From Proteiniclasticum aestuarii (GTDB lineage Bacteria > Bacillota > Clostridia > Clostridiales > Clostridiaceae): a stretch of 64,000 nucleotides of DNA. Both the position numbers and the translations under genes were made by a program. Shown piece after piece: positions 18,416 to 27,820 of the stretch. Below the pieces are notes generated by a model, which was not told the DNA's origin, made no database searches, and was given only the letters and a program-made list of their open reading frames with translations. Positions within the stretch are counted from its first letter, which is position 1. Each line of letters begins with the position of its first letter. The stretch is taken from contig NZ_JAFNJU010000006.1 of the NCBI RefSeq assembly GCF_017368455.1, forward strand, positions 1 to 64,000, read 5' to 3'.

Positions 18416-19425
18416 AAATACTAATAACAGGTGCAGCCGGCTTCATAGGATTTCACCTTTCAAAGAAATTACTAGATGAATCCTCTCAGATCATAGGAAT
18501 TGATAACCTGAATGATTATTATGATCCAAGCCTAAAACAATCTAGGCTTGAAATCCTTGGTAAGTATAATAACTTCAACTTTCATAAAGTAGATTTAAAA
18601 GACAAGTCAGCGGTAGATCATATCTTTGAAACCTACCAGCCTACTCACGTCATAAATTTAGCGGCTCAAGCAGGAGTGCGATACTCCATTGAGAATCCCT
18701 ATGCTTATGTGGATTCAAATTTAACTGGTTTTATGAATATCTTAGAGGCTTGTAGAAACTATCCTGTGGAACATTTACTTTATGCTTCTTCTAGTTCTGT
18801 TTATGGCGGCAATAAGGTAGCTCCATTCTCTACAAATCATAATGTGGATCATCCTGTGTCTCTTTATGCAGCAACCAAGAAGTCAAATGAGTTGATGGCC
18901 CATACCTATAGTCACCTTTATGGTATTCCGACAACTGGACTTAGATTCTTCACAGTTTATGGTCCATACGGAAGACCTGATATGGCTTACTTCTCATTCA
19001 CAAAAGACATCTTAGCTGGTAAACCTATCAAAGTCTTTAACCACGGTAAGATGGAAAGAGACTTCACCTTTATTGATGATATTGTTGAAGGTATTGTGAA
19101 GCTGATTGAGAAAGCGCCTGTTGTTAATAAAGAGTGGGATGAAAGCAAAGACGATTTAAGTACGAGCTTTGCCCCTTACAAAATCTATAACATCGGAAAC
19201 AACAACCCAGTACAACTAATGAGATTTATTAATGCTTTAGAGTCTGCACTTGGGAAAGAAGCCGAGAAAGTATATATGGATATGCAGCCTGGAGATGTTT
19301 TAAGAACTTATGCTGACGTATCTGATCTTGAAAGGGACATTAACTTCAAACCATCTACGAGTATTGAGGACGGACTTCAAAAGTTTGTGGATTGGTATGA
19401 GGCGTATTATAAAGTTGAGAAGTAA
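18412..19425 (+). CDS. UDP-glucuronate 4-epimerase (CapI-like)
   Basis: The 337-residue extended SDR has TGAAGFIGFHLSKKLL, NLNDYYDPSLKQSRL, NLAAQAGVRYSIENP, SSSSVYGG and YAATKKSNE (Tyr-x3-Lys). The DYYDP and AGVRYS blocks are typical of UDP-glucuronate 4-epimerases of the CapI/LpsL type, giving UDP-galacturonate, rather than UDP-glucose epimerases. The UDP-glucose dehydrogenase that would supply UDP-glucuronate lies about 100 bases downstream. ATG 18412 overlaps capG by four bases; longer starts would extend into capG without an RBS. Confidence 0.88.
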   Translation: MKILITGAAGFIGFHLSKKLLDESSQIIGIDNLNDYYDPSLKQSRLEILGKYNNFNFHKVDLKDKSAVDHIFETYQPTHVINLAAQAGVRYSIENPYAYVDSNLTGFMNILEACRNYPVEHLLYASSSSVYGGNKVAPFSTNHNVDHPVSLYAATKKSNELMAHTYSHLYGIPTTGLRFFTVYGPYGRPDMAYFSFTKDILAGKPIKVFNHGKMERDFTFIDDIVEGIVKLIEKAPVVNKEWDESKDDLSTSFAPYKIYNIGNNNPVQLMRFINALESALGKEAEKVYMDMQPGDVLRTYADVSDLERDINFKPSTSIEDGLQKFVDWYEAYYKVEK

Positions 19426-19532
19426 TGCTCTGAACCGGGTATAGGGCAAATGATAATGAAAGCCACTATGGATTACAAACGGAGGTCTTCGAGTCTAAGA
19501 TTTTACAGAAGTGAAAAGGGGGAATGTACACC

Positions 19533-20699
19533 ATGAAAATAACAATAGCTGGAACAGGCTACGTTGGTCTGTCTAATGCAATACTTTTAGCACAACACAA
19601 TGATGTCATCGCTTTAGATATTATCAAAGACAAAGTTGACATGATAAACAATAAAAAGTCTCCAATAATTGATCCTGAGATTGAGGAGTATCTAGCAACA
19701 AAAGATCTCAACTTAATTGCGACTACAGATAATTTTGAGGCTTATAAAGATGCAGAGTATGTCATCATTTCAACACCAACAAATTATGATCCAGAGAAGA
19801 ACTACTTCAACACAAGAACAGTTGAAGCGGTAATTGCAAATGTATTATCGATCAATCCAGATGCTGTAATGGTAATTAAATCTACAGTGCCTGTTGGATA
19901 CACAGAGAAGGTAAGAGAAATGTTTGATACTGAGAACATCATCTTCTCGCCAGAGTTTTTAAGAGAAGGAAAAGCTTTATATGACAATCTTTACCCATCA
20001 AGAATTGTAGTGGGGGAGCAATCTGAAAGAGCTAAAGTGTTCGCTGAACTGCTAGCTCAAGGCGCAATCAAGAAGGACATTCCTATTCTTTATACAGATT
20101 CAACAGAAGCAGAAGCTATCAAACTTTTTGCTAATACTTATCTTGCGCTACGTGTTGCATACTTTAACGAGCTTGACTCATATGCTGAAGTGAGAGGGCT
20201 GGATACTAAGCAAATTATTGAAGGAGTAGGGCTCGACCCACGTATAGGTACTCATTACAACAACCCTTCATTTGGTTATGGTGGTTACTGCTTGCCAAAG
20301 GATACAAAGCAATTATTGGCCAATTACCAGAATATTCCACAAAACATAATGACTGCTATTGTTGATGCTAATCGCACAAGAAAAGATCATATCGCTGACA
20401 TGATCATTAAGAGACAGCCTAAAATAGTAGGAATCTATAGACTTACAATGAAGATGGACTCTGATAACTTCAGACAATCTGCTATCCAGGGAGTAATGAA
20501 GCGTATTAAAGCCAAAGGTATTGAAGTGGTGGTATTCGAACCTGCATTACATGAGGATGAATTCTACCACTCAAGAGTGATCAAAGACTTTGATGAGTTC
20601 AAGAAGATCTCTGATGTCATCGTTGCAAACAGACTATCTGATGAGATCAAAGATGTTGTGGACAAGGTCTACACAAGAGATTTGTTCAGTAGAGATTAA
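19533..20699 (+). CDS. ugd: UDP-glucose 6-dehydrogenase
   Basis: The enzyme oxidises UDP-glucose to UDP-glucuronate. The 388-residue protein has the NAD motif [15 protein letters not shown], the [13 protein letters not shown] and [10 protein letters not shown] blocks, [15 protein letters not shown], and the catalytic cysteine block [14 protein letters not shown]. The shorter form without C-terminal extension is usual in bacteria. AAGGGGG at 19516-19522 is ten bases before ATG 19533; the ATG at 19524 is too close. It ends the polysaccharide locus. With the upstream epimerase it provides glucuronate or galacturonate, which would make the polymer acidic. Confidence 0.93.
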   Translation: MKITIAGTGYVGLSNAILLAQHNDVIALDIIKDKVDMINNKKSPIIDPEIEEYLATKDLNLIATTDNFEAYKDAEYVIISTPTNYDPEKNYFNTRTVEAVIANVLSINPDAVMVIKSTVPVGYTEKVREMFDTENIIFSPEFLREGKALYDNLYPSRIVVGEQSERAKVFAELLAQGAIKKDIPILYTDSTEAEAIKLFANTYLALRVAYFNELDSYAEVRGLDTKQIIEGVGLDPRIGTHYNNPSFGYGGYCLPKDTKQLLANYQNIPQNIMTAIVDANRTRKDHIADMIIKRQPKIVGIYRLTMKMDSDNFRQSAIQGVMKRIKAKGIEVVVFEPALHEDEFYHSRVIKDFDEFKKISDVIVANRLSDEIKDVVDKVYTRDLFSRD

Positions 20700-20731
20700 T
20701 AGACTAGACTTGATTCCTGCTGTCCGGCTAG

Positions 20732-20778
20732 TTCCCTAGTCCCCAAGAAACTATTCCTCCACATGGGGGATTTGGGAA
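20732..20778 (+). terminator. imperfect hairpin after polysaccharide locus
   Basis: A 13-base arm at 20732-20744 (TTCCC, four-base gap, CCCC) matches an arm at 20766-20778 (GGGG, gap, GGGAA) with a 21-base loop. There is no following T run, so it is a candidate transcription end or RNA-processing structure rather than a classic intrinsic terminator. Confidence 0.4.
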
Positions 20779-21006
20779 TCTTATATGAGGCGTTAGAAGC
20801 AACAGTGGGATGAACGTGACATTCGAGATATGCAGAGATGATACTTCAAAGAGAATGGGGTATTTGAACTGATTCTGATTGATATCGTGACATCAAGATC
20901 GGTAGTGACGCTGGATTTTTCAGGTAGTGAATTTTGAGATACGCATGATTACTTTGACACCCAGATAAGCAGTGATGGTAACTTTTCAGATAAGCAGTGA
21001 AAGAGG

Positions 21007-21042
21007 ACGGGCATTTTTAGAAGCAGAGATGTCCGTTTTTTT
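21007..21042 (+). terminator. intrinsic terminator before first SEC-C gene
   Basis: ACGGGCAT (21007-21014) pairs with ATGTCCGT (21029-21036) using one G-U pair, followed by seven T. The rest of 20700-21120 holds no gene; it contains a short direct repeat, ATAAGCAGTGA, at about 20965 and 20990. A closely similar terminator recurs at 22552. Confidence 0.75.
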
Positions 21043-21120
21043 AAGAAGATGAGTTTACAGAATATTTTGTTGATGGGTATGGTGTGGAGAGGGGCTTTAA
21101 TCAGAAAGGAAGTTGATGCT

Positions 21121-22485
21121 ATGGTACATAACAGTTATATCAAATGTAGAGTTTGCAATAGCATCACTAGGGTGCGATTACAAGTAGGTTGGTTGGAACA
21201 ACATCCGATAGTTATAGCCTGTGGCAAATGTGGTGTATCTCTTTCGGGTAAAGTAGACATCGGTCAAATGCAGCCTGGACTTAAATTTGAATTTGAGAAT
21301 GCTGACATTCTTAATAATGACGAAAAGCCAGATTTTATTGTAGAATGCTCTGGAGAGTTTCCAACAAACAAGCAGAATGCAGAAGAACAATCCATCGCAA
21401 ACATCACCACACCTTTCATGACGAATGTGTCGAGAATGTCGGATGACGGTTATAATAAGTTTACTAAGAGTGTACAGACTTTCATTCGAACAGCAGGTAG
21501 ATGGAAAGATTTCAAACGCATTATCGATTTAGCTCAAAATGGAAATAGAGAATACCTTCTTCAAGAGATAAGAAAAGTATTCCCTGAAAATATCATGCCA
21601 TGTAGAAATGAGTTCGAAATCATGAGAGCAATTCACATGGTAGAAGTTCATGGGTTTCTCTCGCCATTAAGAGGTGATCTTTTAGAAGATCTTTCGTTTA
21701 GCAGTGATATTCTAAAACTTAACAATATAGAACTGACAAAGCTTATTGATTATCTAAATAATCACGATGGATATGGCTTGGTTGATTTACAAGCTTTGAT
21801 ATACAAAGTGCTTGATGGTTTCATTAAAAATTACCAATCGCTTATTCCAGCATTTTCAATTCAGTTTTATCAGGAAGCTGCCATTATTGATTATGATGTT
21901 GAGGGATCCTCAACTAGCGATTTTGATTCTGTAAAACAGTTTTATCTTGATGCATACGAGGCGTTGGGGAACCTTATGATTTTGCCTGTTGCACTAGACA
22001 ATATAAAGTATCGTGGTAATTTTGAATCAGTTCAACCCATTAACGAGAAGATAAAAAATCTTGATGGTTTTATAGCTGCGTCAAAAGGTACAAGGTATCA
22101 TTACTGCAATAGTGATGAAATATACGTTGATAAGTTGAATTTACAGGTTAATTCAAAGTTGAGAAATGCAATAGGTCATAACGATGTTGAATACAACACC
22201 ATAACACAGCAAATAACATATATACCTAATCCAAAAGATAGAAGCAAACAACTGACAAAGTATCTACTCGAATTCGAAAATGAAGCAATTCATTTGATTC
22301 AAGCTATTATTGTGATTTCTGAGTATTTATATAGACTACGAGAAATTGAGTTAATGATTAAGGGTCATATACCAATTATTCCACATGAGCCTAATAAAAC
22401 GTCGAAAAAAATCGGCAGGAACGATCCATGTCCTTGTGGTTCGGGAAAGAAATTCAAAAAGTGCTGCCTGGGGAATCAGGAGTAA
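21121..22485 (+). CDS. zinc-ribbon / HEPN-like / SEC-C protein of unknown function
   Basis: I recognise no named family over the whole 454 residues, but three modules are visible. The N-terminus has a zinc ribbon with Cys9, Cys12, Cys34 and Cys37. Residues 348-353 read RNAIGH, the R-x4-H motif of HEPN RNase domains, inside a helical region with conserved-looking flanks (LRNAIGHND). Residues 431-449 are a SEC-C motif ([19 protein letters not shown]), a zinc hook also found at the end of SecA. The second gene at 22862 has the same HEPN-to-SEC-C order. ATG 21121 has AAGGAAG upstream; a longer frame from 21049 lacks an RBS. It lies in a run with AbiH and nuclease genes, which suggests defence, but no function is shown. 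Confidence 0.7.
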   Translation: MVHNSYIKCRVCNSITRVRLQVGWLEQHPIVIACGKCGVSLSGKVDIGQMQPGLKFEFENADILNNDEKPDFIVECSGEFPTNKQNAEEQSIANITTPFMTNVSRMSDDGYNKFTKSVQTFIRTAGRWKDFKRIIDLAQNGNREYLLQEIRKVFPENIMPCRNEFEIMRAIHMVEVHGFLSPLRGDLLEDLSFSSDILKLNNIELTKLIDYLNNHDGYGLVDLQALIYKVLDGFIKNYQSLIPAFSIQFYQEAAIIDYDVEGSSTSDFDSVKQFYLDAYEALGNLMILPVALDNIKYRGNFESVQPINEKIKNLDGFIAASKGTRYHYCNSDEIYVDKLNLQVNSKLRNAIGHNDVEYNTITQQITYIPNPKDRSKQLTKYLLEFENEAIHLIQAIIVISEYLYRLREIELMIKGHIPIIPHEPNKTSKKIGRNDPCPCGSGKKFKKCCLGNQE

Positions 22486-22551
22486 ACTCATAAGTTGTTT
22501 GAATTGACTCTTTGCTTGAATTTGAAGTAGGGCTATTTAGAGACATCTAGG

Positions 22552-22585
22552 ACGGACATGAAGAGATAAGTAGTGTCCGTTTTTA
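22552..22585 (+). terminator. intrinsic terminator after first SEC-C gene
   Basis: ACGGACA (22552-22558) pairs perfectly with TGTCCGT (22574-22580) and is followed by TTTTT. The loop region and the bases after the T run (AAGAAGA) resemble the terminator at 21007, so the two may be copies. Confidence 0.75.
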
Positions 22586-22710
22586 AGAAGAATAACTGTC
22601 AGAATATAGTATCAAAGGAAAAATATAATCATTTACTTAGGATGGATTTCCCTCAAGATCCAATGGATGGACGAAACAAGCCAGTGAAGCTTATGAAGGA
22701 GGGATGCCTT

Positions 22711-22815
22711 ATGATAATTAGAGGTATTAAAGGTTTAATAAAATCGAACAGACTTACAGGCTATTCAATTAACTTAGGTTTTATTGGATTGAATTTTGCT
22801 GGAAGTTCATTCTAA
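22711..22815 (+). CDS. small 34-residue protein, unknown
   Basis: A very good AAGGAGG (22696-22702) stands eight bases before ATG 22711. The product is short, basic at the start (IIRGIKGLIKSNRL) and hydrophobic at the end, closing with FIGLNFAGSSF. It may be the start of a formerly longer protein, or a genuine small protein co-expressed with the SEC-C gene 47 bases downstream. No family is recognised. Confidence 0.4.
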   Translation: MIIRGIKGLIKSNRLTGYSINLGFIGLNFAGSSF

Positions 22816-22861
22816 GTGAATGATACAAATATTGGCTTAATAACTGAGGGAGGTGTTACTT

Positions 22862-24535
22862 GTGGATTATTTTGAGGCCTGTAAAGCAAGGTATTACTCA
22901 AAAGGAAATAAGAATGAAGTTATTCAAGAGTTAAACTCAAAGTTGAAATTGAACGTTAAACATATTTCCGATGAGTTCCTATGTCTATTTAATGAACTAC
23001 TATTTAATGAACCAAATTATTATTGGAATCAGCAGATATTTGAACAAACATATAAAGAGCTAGAAGATGTGTTCAAATTAAATCAGCAACTGATTAACTT
23101 TGACGAGACTATTTTGGAACATTTTTTAATTGGATATCATACGTATTCTCAACTCTCTGATATTATAAAAGACCTCTCAGAACTTAATGACAGCCCGATT
23201 ATTAAAAATAGATTGTATAGGATTCCTACATATATATCTATTGTAGAGGGGTGCCTCACAAATTTATTTCGAGGAATTTTATTAATCATCGATAAAACCA
23301 CTTCAAAAGATTTCTCAACACAAAACAAGTTGAAACCAATCTGTGAAGCCTTGAGTAGTAATGGTTTTGAAAAGTTGGTACAGTATGTTGATATAGACAT
23401 TAGAAATGCAATTAATCATGGCAATGTAGTTTTAAGAGACAATGGAAGAGATATTAATTTTACCTATTCAAAAAACAGGATAGTTGAATCCAAAACGCTG
23501 AAGACATATGAATTTGATAAATTGTTAGATAATGCATATGACACAGCAAGTGCAGTTCTTTTGGGCTTTGCTTTATTCATAAATAATCATATTGATAAAA
23601 TAAATATAAATAGACATGAAGAAACTTTCCCGGCATTAGGACTATTTTCGATGGAGCTTAGTCTTCCCTCTATTAGGGTGACAAATGTTAATGGTGTTGA
23701 TACTGCAGACCAACATAAGCAACTAAACATTGATGTATACATTGAAAACCTGGATAGAACATTTATATTGCAAACAGCTGTTGAAATTGGAATTCTTGCG
23801 TACAAAAGGTATTGTGATTACGACAAATACTTCATTTCATTTAGTAATGAAAGGTTACAAACGAGCTGGGTGCGTTTTACCCATGAAGAAATTGAAAGTG
23901 TTTTGACACATAGATGTGAAATTGTTGAGGCGGTTCAATCAGCTTTAGATCGCAATGATGTTATTGTATGGGATCCTGCTACACATGAAGTTGATATGCA
24001 GGAATATAAATACTATAGGTATCCTAATTATTCTACTGATAAGTTTAAAATCAATAATGTGCAAGATGCTAGTTTAGAAGATCGAAAAAGATTGAAAGCG
24101 CATTTATTTGTCGGAAACATAAATGATAAGAAAGAGCTTCTTGTGATGTTTGAAGAAGCGATTAACTGGTTAAAGTCTGTACGAAATATTCAAAACCCTA
24201 CAATGGCAATCAAAAATGGATCGATGGAAGCAGATGCTCTGTATATCAATGTTTATAGGAATGATTCAAGAAGTAATAAGGAATTAATGCCTAAAAATGA
24301 GAACTTCGTGTGCTTTATTGATTATAATGCAAATGGGGAGACTACTCTTAAAAACGGAGGGTTGCCTGAGATCATTTGGCGGGATTTATACCATGAGAAA
24401 GTAAATAACATGGATTTAGCTTGGCGAGATGGAAAGCATGCAGTTGTAATGAAAGTAAAGCTACCAGGTAGAAATGATCCATGCCCATGCGGGAGTGGTA
24501 AAAAGTACAAAAAATGCTGCATAGACAAAAAGTAA
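22862..24535 (+). CDS. HEPN-like / SEC-C protein of unknown function
   Basis: The 557-residue protein carries an N-terminal all-helical region with RNAINH at residues 181-186 (context [10 protein letters not shown]), a good match to the R-x4-H motif of HEPN RNases, and a C-terminal SEC-C motif at 535-553 ([18 protein letters not shown]). The middle, about 230-530, is not recognised; it may sense or bind a partner. The start is GTG at 22862, eight bases after GGGAGG; an upstream in-frame GTG at 22853 overlaps the RBS. It shares module order with the gene at 21121 but little else, so the two are related by architecture. Its neighbour is an AbiH-type gene, which supports a role in phage resistance, as inference. 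Confidence 0.7.
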   Translation: MDYFEACKARYYSKGNKNEVIQELNSKLKLNVKHISDEFLCLFNELLFNEPNYYWNQQIFEQTYKELEDVFKLNQQLINFDETILEHFLIGYHTYSQLSDIIKDLSELNDSPIIKNRLYRIPTYISIVEGCLTNLFRGILLIIDKTTSKDFSTQNKLKPICEALSSNGFEKLVQYVDIDIRNAINHGNVVLRDNGRDINFTYSKNRIVESKTLKTYEFDKLLDNAYDTASAVLLGFALFINNHIDKININRHEETFPALGLFSMELSLPSIRVTNVNGVDTADQHKQLNIDVYIENLDRTFILQTAVEIGILAYKRYCDYDKYFISFSNERLQTSWVRFTHEEIESVLTHRCEIVEAVQSALDRNDVIVWDPATHEVDMQEYKYYRYPNYSTDKFKINNVQDASLEDRKRLKAHLFVGNINDKKELLVMFEEAINWLKSVRNIQNPTMAIKNGSMEADALYINVYRNDSRSNKELMPKNENFVCFIDYNANGETTLKNGGLPEIIWRDLYHEKVNNMDLAWRDGKHAVVMKVKLPGRNDPCPCGSGKKYKKCCIDKK

Positions 24536-24589
24536 GGTATTAGTTTGTCATGCAGAAGCAATATCTTCAGCAGGAATTGAGGTGAAGTA

Positions 24590-25843
24590 GTGGCAGAGAA
24601 AACAGACTTTTTGTTAAAATGCATAGACTGCGGAGCTGGTTTTTTCACAGTAGGAGAACAGGATTTCTATCTCAGTAAAGGTCTTGAAACGCCTAAACGA
24701 TGTAAGCCATGTCGTGATAAAAAGAAGGCCGGGCTTAAGCGAGAGAAAGAAAGAGTAGAACTCGAAGAGGTTCTTTCCGCTTTACCATTTATGCCTATTG
24801 AAAAGGCAGAAATACCTTTGAATGATTCTGCTACCTCACTTTTCATAATAGGTAATGGATTCGATATAATGCATGGTGTTAAATCCAGCTATTACAATTT
24901 TAGAGATTCTATTGGTAGAAAAAACATATTGAGATTCACATTGGAAAACTATATCAGACAAGAAGATGTATGGGGTAATTTTGAGGATGGCTTGGCATAC
25001 TTGGATCGAGAAATGATGCTAGGAACTCTTGATGATTGGCTAGATGATTTTGATGTGCCTGATGAAGACGATGATGATTTTTCAGCTGCGGATTACTTTG
25101 CTGCCCAAGATATCGCTACATCCCAAATATATATTTTAACTCAAGAGCTTCCTAAGAGATTCAGAAAGTGGATAAGCACTTTAAAACCACTTAGCCTCTC
25201 GAAGCCTGTAGATAATATAATCAAAATGGATGCTCGATATATCAATTTTAACTATACTGAGTTTTTGGAAACAATCTATGGAGTACCTCAAGAGAATATT
25301 TTATATATTCATGGGGATAGAAGAGATAAGAAGAACCAGCTTGTATTGGGGCATGGGCATGACATAGAAGAAGTCTTTGAAGAATGGTACCAAGCAAATA
25401 AAAACCGTAAGGAATTTCAGCCAAGACTGTTGGAAAAAGATCGACGATATGATCATAATGACAACCCAGTTTATTTAGGATATTTCTTAAAAGACGAAAC
25501 AAAGGGGAATTGGAAGAGTCAAATGAGATACGATGCAATTAATAATACTGTTGGTCTCATTGAAGATTATTATGAAAACTCAGCCAAGAAAACCAGTGAA
25601 GTTATAATCAAGAATAAGTCTTACTTCAAATCGCTGGAAGGCATCAAAAACATTGTTGTAATTGGACATTCATTATCAAAGGTTGATTATCCATACTTTA
25701 AAGAGATTATTAAGTATAATACCAGTAGCGCTGATTTGAAATGGTTCATAAGCTGGTATAGTTCAGATGGATTAAGGAAAATAACTGAATTTGTGTCAGA
25801 GATGAAAATACCAAATGAGAATGTTAAGCTTTTTAGGGTATGA
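24590..25843 (+). CDS. zinc-ribbon fused AbiH-family abortive infection protein
   Basis: The 417-residue protein begins with a treble-clef zinc ribbon (Cys11, Cys14, Cys38, Cys41; layout LKCIDCGAGF ... PKRCKPCR), a module common at the start of small bacterial proteins. A charged linker leads to an AbiH domain: LFIIGNGFDIMHG at about residues 84-96, SSYYNFRDSI, a central NFNYTEFLETIYG, IHGDRRDKKNQLVLGHGHD and a C-terminal VVIGHSLSKVDYPYF. AbiH proteins give abortive phage infection in lactococci; the mechanism is unknown. The N-terminal fusion is less usual. The start is GTG with GAGGTGA upstream. Confidence 0.85.
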   Translation: MAEKTDFLLKCIDCGAGFFTVGEQDFYLSKGLETPKRCKPCRDKKKAGLKREKERVELEEVLSALPFMPIEKAEIPLNDSATSLFIIGNGFDIMHGVKSSYYNFRDSIGRKNILRFTLENYIRQEDVWGNFEDGLAYLDREMMLGTLDDWLDDFDVPDEDDDDFSAADYFAAQDIATSQIYILTQELPKRFRKWISTLKPLSLSKPVDNIIKMDARYINFNYTEFLETIYGVPQENILYIHGDRRDKKNQLVLGHGHDIEEVFEEWYQANKNRKEFQPRLLEKDRRYDHNDNPVYLGYFLKDETKGNWKSQMRYDAINNTVGLIEDYYENSAKKTSEVIIKNKSYFKSLEGIKNIVVIGHSLSKVDYPYFKEIIKYNTSSADLKWFISWYSSDGLRKITEFVSEMKIPNENVKLFRV

Positions 25844-25896
25844 TTATAATTGGAATATAGGGCAACAAATGAAATTGAAATGAACGGAGAGATGCA

Positions 25897-26646
25897 ATGA
25901 ACCAATTAATACAGTATATAATCGCATTAACAAATCTATATGGAATGGTCCATAAGGATAAAATTGTAGAAATCTACAATAGCCAGAATGAAGATCAGAT
26001 CAATTGTAGCGCAGTTGATAAGATATTAGCCAATCCTCCGCAAGAGTTAGAGGACAATTTCGTATTCACTCACAAGGATTACTTTGTAATGGAAACCATC
26101 ATTGATAACAATGAATTTGACTTGATGCTCAGAAAGAAAGCAGATAAGCCATACTATGTTCCTGCTAAAGAGGAGCTTCTTAACTATGTTGATGAAAGTT
26201 ACTTTGAGAAATCAAAGCAATATAATAATCTGCTGAGTTATCTGCAGAAGAACTTCTTTAAGCCGGGAGATGAAAAGGCTGAATGGCTGGCTGAGGATAT
26301 CCAAGGAATGTGTCAGTTTGGCGTGAACATGCAGGTAATATTTGATTCCTTCAACAAAATGAAGATAAGCTTTGAAGACATGAACCAGACTAATGAAGTC
26401 ATGCAGCTCATTATGGATCTCTCAAATAACATTAGGATATGGGAAAACAACGGCCACACTCCAAATGAAATCTTTGAGAAGTTTGAAAAGCCAAACCTGA
26501 GACCACTTCCGGATAAGCCATTTGACTTTGGTGGATCTAATGTAATCGACATGAAGTCGAGACAGAAAATTGGCAGAAACGATCCATGCCCTTGTGGGTC
26601 TGGAAAGAAATATAAGAAGTGTTGTCTGGGGAAAGATGAAAGTTAG
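25897..26646 (+). CDS. SEC-C motif protein, unknown
   Basis: The 249-residue acidic protein is mainly helical. It has a C-terminal SEC-C motif ([20 protein letters not shown]) almost identical to those of the two upstream proteins, after a linker. No enzyme motif is visible in the first 220 residues, which resemble hypothetical proteins with a degenerate Rho-N or HTH-like start ([15 protein letters not shown]). It sits 53 bases after the AbiH gene and 26 before the nuclease gene, probably in one operon. It may be a regulator or adaptor. Confidence 0.75.
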   Translation: MNQLIQYIIALTNLYGMVHKDKIVEIYNSQNEDQINCSAVDKILANPPQELEDNFVFTHKDYFVMETIIDNNEFDLMLRKKADKPYYVPAKEELLNYVDESYFEKSKQYNNLLSYLQKNFFKPGDEKAEWLAEDIQGMCQFGVNMQVIFDSFNKMKISFEDMNQTNEVMQLIMDLSNNIRIWENNGHTPNEIFEKFEKPNLRPLPDKPFDFGGSNVIDMKSRQKIGRNDPCPCGSGKKYKKCCLGKDES

Positions 26647-26672
26647 CATACATAAAGGAGGTGCCGCCAACA

Positions 26673-27668
26673 ATGATCATACCAATCAAGACTGATGCAA
26701 ATATAACTGTAGATGAAATGGATATAACAGAGACCAGTTTCAAGTCTTTAAATCTTAAAGAATCACATATCGAAGAGTTCATCAGGACAAATATTGAACT
26801 TCTTTTAACTGATGAATCTCTCCTAATTATCGGAAGCCAGGTCACCAATAGTGAAAAGGGACGAAGCGATCTCACTGCTATTGATGAAAATGGAAATCTT
26901 GTTCTTATCGAGATTAAGCGTGATGTTGAGGATATCAAGTCCAGAAAAGAAGAGTTAGAGTTTCAGGCCATCCGTTATGCAGCAGGCTATGCAAAGATTA
27001 AAACACCGGAAGAACTGGTGGATAAGATATTTGCTCCATATGTTATGAGATATGCACATGAATTCGATCTTGGTGGTTTGACACCTCACGAAAAGGCTAC
27101 GAGGATCCTAGAGTCTTTCCTGGAAAAGAACAATGCCATGAAAACATTTAATAAGAAGCAAAGAATTATTTTGATCGCTTCATCGTTTGACCGTCAAACC
27201 GAATCGGCAGTCGCTTGGCTCATTGCCAATCATGTAGATATCAGCTGCTTTACTTTGAAGCCTCTGAAGGTTGGAGAAGGATTGTTTTTGGAGATAAATA
27301 GATTACTCCCACCACAACTGCTTGAGGATTTCTATGTTGAAATCAGTGAAAAGAAAACTGTTGAGGTTAGGACCGAAGGGGCTACCGGTATTACTAGAAC
27401 CTATCTGCCAAGAATGGATAAGCTGTTTGAGTGGGGACTTCTTAAAGCGGGAGATACAATTGTTATTAAAAACTTCGATAATTCTGAGGCATTTGTAAAA
27501 GACTCTAGATCGGTTGAATTTCAAGGGATAGTGATGACCTTTAATAACTGGGCGGAAAAAGTTACTGGATGGTCAGCGGTTAATATTTATGAGTGGACTC
27601 TTATTAAAGGTGAAACTAAAACTCTAGATCAGAAGCGCCGAGAAAAGATGGCAGAGTTAGAGGAATAA
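26673..27668 (+). CDS. PD-(D/E)XK nuclease (NucS/DUF91-like) with RAMA-like C-terminus
   Basis: The 331-residue protein has a PD-(D/E)XK core: Glu34/35 in helix 1, GRSDL with Asp66, and IEIK with Glu80 and Lys82, followed by the QAIRYAAGYAKI helix. This layout is that of NucS/DUF91 endonucleases. The last ~80 residues (GLLKAGDTIVIK, later GIVMTFNNWAEKVTGW and YEWTLI) resemble the RAMA domain found on restriction and modification proteins, which is thought to read DNA bases. Together it looks like a DNA-targeting nuclease. ATG 26673 is preferred because GTG 26661 lies in the RBS. No methyltransferase is nearby. Confidence 0.78.
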   Translation: MIIPIKTDANITVDEMDITETSFKSLNLKESHIEEFIRTNIELLLTDESLLIIGSQVTNSEKGRSDLTAIDENGNLVLIEIKRDVEDIKSRKEELEFQAIRYAAGYAKIKTPEELVDKIFAPYVMRYAHEFDLGGLTPHEKATRILESFLEKNNAMKTFNKKQRIILIASSFDRQTESAVAWLIANHVDISCFTLKPLKVGEGLFLEINRLLPPQLLEDFYVEISEKKTVEVRTEGATGITRTYLPRMDKLFEWGLLKAGDTIVIKNFDNSEAFVKDSRSVEFQGIVMTFNNWAEKVTGWSAVNIYEWTLIKGETKTLDQKRREKMAELEE

Positions 27669-27731
27669 TTTAGAGCAGCTGAAATGAGTAAAATGCGATA
27701 TTTGAAATTTTCGAATAAAAATATCTGAAAA

Positions 27732-27777
27732 ATCTTCCATTTGGTAATTGACGTGGAAGATATTTTCATGATACAAT
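27732..27777 (+). promoter_or_regulatory. promoter and operator-like inverted repeat for ImmA/XRE operon
   Basis: TTGACG (27748-27753) and TACAAT (27772-27777) are 18 bases apart, with TG one base before the -10. ATCTTCCA (27732-27739) is inverted as TGGAAGAT (27754-27761), so the repeat brackets the -35. A repressor bound here would block polymerase; the XRE protein at 28684 is the natural candidate. Confidence 0.75.
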
Positions 27778-27820
27778 GTTCGCATAGAAGCATACACGCA
27801 ATCTTGAAAGGGGTGGTCGA

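Noticed and set aside
21121-22485. SecA-related preprotein translocase
   Set aside because: Only the SEC-C zinc motif is shared. There is no DEAD motor or Walker motif.
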